Made by a program: the position numbers and the translations under genes | Part shown: in pieces, positions 17,147 to 23,796 of the stretch | How positions within the stretch are numbered: position 1 is the first letter of the stretch | Layout: the number at the start of each line of letters is the position of its first letter | Notes under the pieces: model-generated | Database searches by the model: none | Told to the model about the DNA's origin: nothing | Seen by the model: only the letters and a program-made list of their open reading frames with translations | Assembly (NCBI GenBank): GCA_009602725.1 | Contig: WELB01000027.1 | Coordinates: forward strand, 140,005 to 163,800 | Origin: Spirogloea muscicola | Lineage: Eukaryota > Streptophyta > Zygnematophyceae > Spirogloeales > Spirogloeaceae | Length of the DNA: 23,796 nt | Direction: 5' to 3'

Positions 17147-18325
17147 GTGGCGGCGGCCATCGCTGCGGGTGTACTAGGCCGGCCGAGCGGGAATGGCGGC
17201 GCCAGCCTAATTTTGCAGCTCACGAGCTCGGCGCTCCCAACTGGGCCACTTGCAGGACCGGGCTCGCCCAAGTGCGGCAACGGCGCCTCCGCGGCGGCGG
17301 CCACCGCGGCCTGCTCTGCTCCCGGCCTTGGCTGTGAAGCCTCAGCGGCGGCGACTGACGTGCTGAGGCGGCGCACTGTTCAATCCTGCGGCAGCGGTGA
17401 CGTGCACACGAGCGCTTCGCTGGGGGCCACCTTCAGCGTCGAGGCGGCGACGGCGGTGTTGGCGAGCGCCGGAGCGTCGCTGAAGCTCGCCGTCGGCGCC
17501 GGCTTGCTGGCCGCGCTGGCCTCCGCCGCCTACGTCCGGCTCCGGCGGCGGCGGCCGGCTCGAGGCAGGGCAGACCAGGCCCAGCTCCTCCTCGACGGCC
17601 CGCCCCACCAAGTCGACGCCATGGAAGCGAAGCTGGCGGCGGAGCTGCGGAGGCTGTGCGGCGCTGACGGAACCAGCGGCCGCGCCGGTGTGAAGTCAAG
17701 GCAACCCGATCGGGAAGTAGAAGCCACGCTCACGGTCGCCTGCCCTGAGGCCGCCGATGTACGCTCCGGCAGCGGAGCCGAGGAAGCCTCAGCGGCACTC
17801 CTCTGGAACGACGATGGCTACCTGGAGGACCTCCACGACAGCACCCCGGCCGAGTCCAGGAAGCCGGGCTCGGTGTCCGTGCGGCCAGCCGCAGCTAACC
17901 CACTTCCTGCTTATACCGTGGGTAGCATTATACGTGATCAAGGAGAGGGTGGGAGTAACAATGTGCATGGCCTAAAGAAGGTGGACTCACCAGGCTCAGG
18001 GCATGGGGACAGCCGCAGATGTAGGCAGACTGAACAGGTGCAAGAAGCTGGGGAAGTGGTTCCGGTACAGTGCGGAGCTGACAGCGGTGAAGCTCTGGAA
18101 AGGCATGCCAGGCTCTGGTGTAGGGGTCCTTGCGCAAACGTCCTGAGCACACTGCAGCCACAGTGGATGCAAAGGCAAGCCAGTAGCTTGCAGCAAGATG
18201 CCCTTTTGGAGATTGAGAAGGATGCCAATTGCAAGACAGCCCGCGATAGGCGGCTCCAGCATCACCCCCTCATAGCAGCCACCAACTGCTCCTTGCGGGC
18301 AGTGCTCTACTGCTCCCCATATTAG
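17147..18325 (+). CDS. Predicted single-pass membrane protein, partial model
   Basis: Not recognised. An open frame of about 392 codons begins without an ATG (first in-frame ATG at 17621), so an upstream exon or a missed start is likely; ATGs at 16972 and 16981 are in another frame. The N-terminal part is Ala/Gly/Ser-rich. A hydrophobic helix, LKLAVGAGLLAALASAAYV (about 17481-17537), is followed at once by a basic stretch (RLRRRRPARGR), as for a type III or tail-side membrane anchor. Then comes an acidic-polar region with ALLWNDDGYLEDLHD. GC content and codon use drop after about 17930, so the last ~130 codons may be intron or 3' sequence read through. It is divergent from the 15714-16563 gene. 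Confidence 0.4.
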   Translation: MAAAIAAGVLGRPSGNGGASLILQLTSSALPTGPLAGPGSPKCGNGASAAAATAACSAPGLGCEASAAATDVLRRRTVQSCGSGDVHTSASLGATFSVEAATAVLASAGASLKLAVGAGLLAALASAAYVRLRRRRPARGRADQAQLLLDGPPHQVDAMEAKLAAELRRLCGADGTSGRAGVKSRQPDREVEATLTVACPEAADVRSGSGAEEASAALLWNDDGYLEDLHDSTPAESRKPGSVSVRPAAANPLPAYTVGSIIRDQGEGGSNNVHGLKKVDSPGSGHGDSRRCRQTEQVQEAGEVVPVQCGADSGEALERHARLWCRGPCANVLSTLQPQWMQRQASSLQQDALLEIEKDANCKTARDRRLQHHPLIAATNCSLRAVLYCSPY

Positions 18326-19591
18326 AGCACCTTCCTGTTGGGTTTTGGCAACAGCAGGATGCTGTTAGGTATACTGCACTTGCCACTCGAGGCAGCCATG
18401 TATTTAGTTGGACAGTGGACTTTAAAGCAATGTGATGTATACTATTACAAAAATCTCGTCCCTGTGTTCCAAGCTACTTTCTTGTGACTGCATCAACATA
18501 ATGTTGCCTACAGTACCGGGTATAGACAGAGAGCATTCAAGATGTCGACATTCTAGGGAGATGCAAGGAGTTGTCAATCGCATGCTCCACATCAAGAGCA
18601 CATCAAATCCAAGTTCCATGTGCTGTCATTGTTAGCACGCTCAAGGGACTTTCTTCAAAACACTGCAATGGCTGGGTCAGGTCCTGCTGACAACCACTTA
18701 TTAAATTTAGATGTGTGCTGGCTCTTATCCCGCTTCTGCCAGGTACAGACATTATGGTCATTGCAAGTGATGCAAGCTACCTTGTCTTTGAACCCTGGGA
18801 AGGAAGCTTGCAATAAATTGATCTAAAGAGTCTCCAATACTGCCACCAGCACCAGTGCCACCAGCAAATTGTCTCTGCCAGGCAGGTAGACCCTTACTGT
18901 GCTTAAAATATTCAGAAGTACTAGATGCTGCTCAGTGTGTAACAGCAGCTGTCAGTAGTACCTTAACTGCCAATCCATGATTGTAGAGGCCTGTAATTGT
19001 TGTGCTCAGTGCCAATAATTGACTGACAGCCAGTTGTCTCGAGTGCGCAAAGGAAGTACCAGCACACAATCTGCTCTCTGATGCTGGAAACATGTGCAAC
19101 ACAGCCAAGGGTCATATACAAATACTAGTCACAGATTCGACAGTACAGCCAGCAGGGTGCTTAAGAGCGGCAAAATGGAGATTGTTCAGCAAATGATGCA
19201 ACGCCTGACACCTTAGCTCCACCTTTGAAAGATACCTAAAGAAGCCCAGACAATGTATGATGTAAAGAGCAGCACATTGCACGTGCAGGGAATAATTATT
19301 GGAATCTAAGAAAAGCAGATCAATAATCATGTAACAGTTGAGCAATGAGCAAAGAGCTCACGCAAGAATTACAGGTACGACTGGACTGCCAGGCGACCTA
19401 GTTCTGACTATTCTCAGATGAGGATTCTCAGATGAGGATGCCGGAGGCTCCACTGCCACCAGAGGCGCGGATGCTGGCAGCCTTCATCTTCAGCAGCTGC
19501 TCATACCATTACAGAGTATTTGAATGTGACCCTGGGCTGCCAGTCATTATGTTCGATGGAATGGAGTTTCGGTGATTAAGTTTGTCGCTCT
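18326..19591. other. Intergenic region between convergent genes
   Basis: AT-rich sequence between the plus-strand membrane-protein frame and the 3' end of the MDAR gene. The only structured items are a 14-base tandem duplication (ATTCTCAGATGAGG twice, about 19413-19440) and an adjoining minus-strand stretch at 19434-19502. That stretch reads LLKMKAASIRASGGSGASGI before a stop and has coding-like composition, but no start or upstream exon could be linked to it. No RNA gene was seen. Confidence 0.4.
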
Positions 19592-22500
19592 CTACAAAGC
19601 GGCACTTGTGTACGAAGTGGCCTCCATGGCGCTTTTAGCAATCTTGAGAGCATCTTCCACAGACTTGGCTGCCCCTAAAGCACTTATGTCAACCTTCGGT
19701 TGTGCTCTTGCCAGCTTGGGAAGCAAAGCAAACTCCTGTAGTGACAGCAATTCCACCAAGAGAAGGTGTGAGCAACATAGTAGGACACTGCAGTTTTAGA
19801 AACAGCATATAAATGAGGGGCGTCCTTTGAAGGGCAAAACCCAATCTGCTGCCACCTGCTATGGTCTGTGTGTGATAAATCATGCACACAATGATTTGAA
19901 CTGACCTCAGGTGTTCCACTTTCCAGCAAAATCCCCTTCAGATGTCCTGCATAGATATACTCCAGAGATGAGTAATGTGATGAGGCATTGTCAGGGCCAA
20001 CTAAAGGAAATCGTGACAAGACCTTGGTGATGTTCAAGACCACAAGGCCTCGAGCTTTAGCTTTAGCTTTAGCTTCAGTACAAAGTTGGTTGATCTGCTT
20101 GATAAATATTACATCACATATGCTTGTAGCCAAATATGCAGCACAGGCAGCCAGAACGAGCCCAATCAATTCCTCCAATCAGTGTGCACCTGGCTCCAAA
20201 GGAGGGTCCCGTGGCAATGATGACTTTCGGTGGACCACAGGGCCTACCATCTTTCACCCAGATATTCAACAGCTTGGGGTCGAAGTTGCCTTTCTCCACA
20301 CTCTCGCCAACTGCACTAATCGCTGTCTGCTTGTCAGTTGCTTGCAAATGACAAATGTAGATTCCAAGCTGCATATTGGATTTTGCATATTGACGATGTA
20401 GAGTACAAATTATCCTATGGCAAGCATCTGACTGTGAGTGGAGCTTGAGTACATTGAATCACAGCGCTGAGGAAAGTGATGGAGCTAGCAGATCGACGCA
20501 CCATTATCGCCATAGAATTGCCACCAGATCTTGTGCTCACTGCCAGGGTGCTCAAATACTCGAGAATAGAAGTATGGAAGGTAGTCATACCTGCCTACCT
20601 GAAGCTTATCAGATGTACTTCAAAAGCAGGAAGGACACTATAGGTCATCAACATTCTTAATAGTCTCCAAGTGAATGGCTCATAAGATGCAATCTACCTG
20701 ACACTACATGGTTTCAGCTGATAAATGCTGGAAAAATCAAAGCCAGATTTTGGGAGGTACTCACTCCTCCTCAGAACCTTTTACAATAGAATTGACAACA
20801 TGGGCTCCAGAACTTCGTGCATGATCCACATGCTCCACCCTCGCTCTTCTTTCATACAGCTGCAAGCAGGTGATGAGGACAGATGAAACTCTTACTAATC
20901 TGTATTAATCAAGCAGCAACGAAAGCCACAAAGAAGGTACACTTGGGCAGCAGTCAAAAGTTGATCAGCTGACTACTTGCTAAGCTCACAGCTGACATAC
21001 CCACCCAATGCTCTCATGATTTCGACTTGGAGCAGCAGCAGCTGCTCCAAGTCAGATCACGTTGCATACTCTTACCCAACTTCATACAAGGAAGAAGGAT
21101 GTGTGTCATGCAGCACTGGTTGCGGCCGCTGTCTGTTGGCACAACAACATTGGATGTACAGTTTTGTTCACCTGTACACCTTCGTATTCCGTATATGCTT
21201 GTGAGCAGAGCTTGCCTGTAGGGTAGAAACTGACCTTTAAGGGAAACGCAGCAACGTCGCCAATAGCGTAGATGTTGGGGTCACTACTGCAGAGCTTTCC
21301 ATTCACCTTCACACATTGCAATTGATAAGGGGTAAAGTCGTCGAGCTGTTTGTGATTCGGATATTGCTACGAGTACACAGAGTCATCTAATTTCCCGATT
21401 GCCAGAACATGGCTCTATCAGGATACTTGTATCCCCAATACCACTTTCTCGAATTATGAGAAGCTCCTCCAATCAACCATCACTTGATTCTTCCAAGATG
21501 TAGTCTGCCCTTTCAAGAATGGCATGTTGCACTTTTGGTTCTACTAGAGGGATGCTTGATACCTCGATTCCTTTCTGTTCACTCTTAAGGCCTGCATTCA
21601 AAAAGGGCTCCACCACAGGCCTTGCCCCAACTCCCACAATGACCTATACAGCCCAACATCATTGATGAGTCCCTGATCCTTATCTTCTTACAACAGCACC
21701 TACTCAGCACTGCTCTTGTCACCATGAGCTTTGTCGTCATGCAGAAGCCATCTCTGGCTAATGGATGTCAAATATGGCCAAAGAAGATCTGGTGTTACCG
21801 TCGTGGGTATCTTCCAAGTTGCACAAGCTGCGCCAACCTCCTCACCAATGTACCCACCCCCAACAATGACAGCCGCCTTTGCACTTTGCTGACAAGAAGG
21901 TCCAAAGTACTCATTCTCAGAGCAGTCATAGTAAGAGCAACAGTTCCTTACCAAGACTTTGTGTAGTGGAGATAATAATAATCTGCCACTTGAGTTGCAG
22001 CAATGCATGAGACCGCCCCTTGGATGAGGATTTCAGCTTATTCTTCAAGTCATGCAATTGCAAGATATACTGAACAGTGATACTTATGGCAATAAAGGGA
22101 GGAGGCTTCTCACAAATGCCTCAACAAGTCCATCAGCATCTTCAACAGAGCGGATGACATGCACGCCCGGTAGATGGCCGCCAATCTTCTCCGGAAGCCT
22201 GGAGGAATAGTGAATTGTTGAATGTTAGCAGGTGACCAAGATCAAAGATAGATGATATAACACAATGACAGTGGGTGCAGATTCAATCACGTGTGCTGCC
22301 TGATGCCAGTCATGCTCTATGGAGGCCCTTACTTGCACATTTATACCAGGGAACAAAGGATGGTGCACTTGAACCACAAACTTTTTACAAACTTGCATCA
22401 CGTGCTTCAACAGACCTGATAGCTGCGGAGCCAGTGGCGATGACAAGGTTTTTGTAAGCAACCTCATCTCCAGAGGATGTCTTCAATGTCCTGCTTCCAG

Positions 22501-23791
22501 TGTCCAGGCCTGTTATGGTGGTTGAATAGAGGACCTGCACACCACGATGCATACTAGAACAACAGTTTGTTCGAAATAAGCAGAGCCTTACAGAGAGCCT
22601 TAGATGTGATGTTGTTATTCTTAAATTCTCCTGAATGTGTGACTGCCCCAAGCATCAACTCTGGCAACGCCCGTACATGCAGACCGTCGGTAGAACGTGG
22701 GCGTACCCACCTACCTCAATCCCCTTCTGTTGGTACCACTCTGGAGTCTGTCTTTCTCCTCCACCTCCCACAGAGGTATGGAAACCCTGCAACACAGTGT
22801 ACCTGATACTGCCTTGTCCACAGAGTAGCAGATAGGTGCAACAACAATCCTAGGTCTAGCAGAAGGGCATTGAGATTGGACAGAATCTAACAAGATATTG
22901 CATCGCCACGAGTTATTCTGGTTTTGTTTTGGTTTTTCTGGTTTGGTTAGAATCATATAGCACACAGGTTTTAACCAACTACTGCAGCGGAAGAAGTCAT
23001 CAACTATCTCATGTTTTGAAGCATGACGATGTCCAAAGGGGCCATCACTCACAGGAAGGCGTGGCGGCTTGGCCTCCAAAGGAAACAGATAGCCCTTTGT
23101 AAGGGTAGGCCGTTCATATGGGGCTACTTTCTGCACAATGTAGTACTTTCCACTCACTTCAAATGTAGCCATTCATTGAGCAATATGTGCGGCCTTGTTT
23201 CACCGTTGTGTAACCTACTGTGCTGCCATTGCCCCAAGGCAGCAGTGTGCCAACAGGCCGTGATATCCACATTGCCAAGTACAAGCCGATATACTCACAT
23301 CAGCGGTGACAATGCAGAGCTTTCCCTCAGCATGCCCCTGCTCAACGAAAGCCTTGGCTGCATAGCCAGCAGCATTGCCTCCTCCCACGATGACATATCT
23401 TCACACGCAATCACACAAAGTTTCATGGCAAGTACGTATATGCAAAGGAACTCGAGATTGGATCCGAGCTCACAATTGGCCTTGAGCCGCATGTATTCTG
23501 GAACCTTACGGATACAGCGACAACTAGCTCCTGCTTGCTGGCAGGGAGCAACCAGGGGCCCTGCAGCGCTCACTCCTTGTTGGCGTTCAGTGCGGCTGAG
23601 ATCGTGGCTATACGTCTCGACGCCAAGCCTTCAGGCCCGAGCCGAACCCCGAGCTTGGAACCGAGCCATGCGCTGGAGCTGGCAGCTGGTCTGCAGGAGC
23701 TGCCGGCGCGCAGCAGAGAAGCGCGGCGGCGCCCTGCGAGCGCGGCCGCCGCGGCCGTCCGCGACGCAGCCAGCGAGGTGGCGCTGCACAT
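19592..23791 (-). CDS. MDAR: Chloroplast-type monodehydroascorbate reductase, 14 exons
   Basis: FAD enzyme that reduces the monodehydroascorbate radical to ascorbate with NAD(P)H. Exons: 23791-23574, 23398-23299, 23130-23053, 22786-22715, 22534-22416, 22198-22114, 21888-21799, 21643-21563, 21306-21235, 20859-20765, 20590-20502, 20310-20248, 19946-19906, 19735-19592. All introns are GT-AG and all phases agree, giving 448 residues. An Ala/Arg/Ser-rich start (MCSATSLAASRTAAAAALAG) fits a plastid transit peptide of about 65-70 residues. Next come FAD motif YVIVGGGNAAGYAA (74-87), APYERPTLTKGYLFP, IATGSAAIR, NAD(P)H motif VIVGGGYIGEEV (231-242), FAD motif YAIGDVAAFPLK (294-305), RVEHVDHAR, YDYLPYFYSRVFEHPGS and WWQFYGDNVGES. 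About 60 residues usual between the NAD(P)H motif and VIVGVGARP are missing at the exon 7/8 junction. Identity is secure; activity is uncertain. Confidence 0.93.
20054..20074 (+). repeat. GCTTTA hexamer repeat in an MDAR intron
   Basis: AGCTTTAGCTTTAGCTTTAG: three to four tandem GCTTTA units within the intron between exons 12 and 13 of the MDAR gene. Read on the coding strand it is TAAAGC repeated. This short microsatellite has no evident function. Confidence 0.7.
21024..21053. repeat. Perfect 13-base hairpin in an MDAR intron
   Basis: GACTTGGAGCAGC and GCTGCTCCAAGTC are exact complements separated by AGCA, inside the intron between exons 9 and 10. It would form a stable stem in the pre-mRNA. 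There is no T-run or protein-binding motif to suggest a role. Confidence 0.75.
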
Positions 23792-23796
23792 TGTCG

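Noticed and set aside
16972-17337. Arg/Ala-rich frame starting at an ATG in the GCC tract
   Set aside because: Composition is dictated by the triplet repeat, and the overlapping frame has the transmembrane segment. It could still contribute a first exon, but there is no splice evidence.
19112-19345. 77-codon minus-strand frame downstream of MDAR
   Set aside because: AT-rich intergenic composition, no motif and no splice link to a neighbour.

Overview
This window is nuclear DNA from a eukaryote, most likely a green alga. The genes have GT-AG introns, GC-rich Ala/Gly/Arg-rich 5' exons and a chloroplast-type monodehydroascorbate reductase. The intergenic DNA is AT-richer and full of retroelement debris. 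Which green lineage it belongs to cannot be settled from the sequence.

Layout. (1) 1-2512 (+) and ~12308-14762 (+) are two diverged copies of one gene of unknown function. Both have an N-terminal pair of modules resembling LOTUS/OST-HTH winged helices, a long low-complexity middle and a C-terminal coiled coil on a separate exon. (2) About 9.8 kb of repeats separates them. It holds a possible GIY-YIG nuclease remnant (3287-3565, -), a ~190-nt fold-back repeat (4791-5214) with a dispersed direct copy of its left flank (5674-5842), and a larger fold-back structure (7624-8420) with 33-nt tandem repeats in both arms and a retroelement fragment in its loop. (3) Inside that stretch, 8421-11078 (-) is a decayed Ty3/gypsy-type element with protease tail, C5 cytosine DNA methyltransferase and reverse transcriptase in a single reading frame, interrupted by two TGA codons. 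The TGA between methyltransferase and RT is followed by CAATTA, a known readthrough context. (4) 11065-12148 (+) is the 3' end of an oppositely oriented retroelement: a PHD finger, a run of ten G (polypurine tract) and an LTR-like stretch that abuts the 5' end of the second paralog. (5) 15714-16563 (-) is a two-exon gene for a 124-residue single-pass membrane protein. 17147-18325 (+) is a partly defined gene for another membrane protein, divergent from it. (6) 19592-23791 (-) is a 14-exon chloroplast monodehydroascorbate reductase gene. All splice phases agree, but about 60 residues normally found in the middle of the NAD(P)H domain are not encoded.

The MDAR enzyme belongs to the ascorbate-glutathione cycle. 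The other host genes cannot be tied to a pathway. The main novelty is the retroelement carrying a DNA methyltransferase between protease and RT, with possible stop-codon readthrough. Retrotransposons that captured cytosine methyltransferases have, as far as I recall, been reported from a charophyte and a dinoflagellate, so the class is known, but this layout and the recoding idea merit checking.
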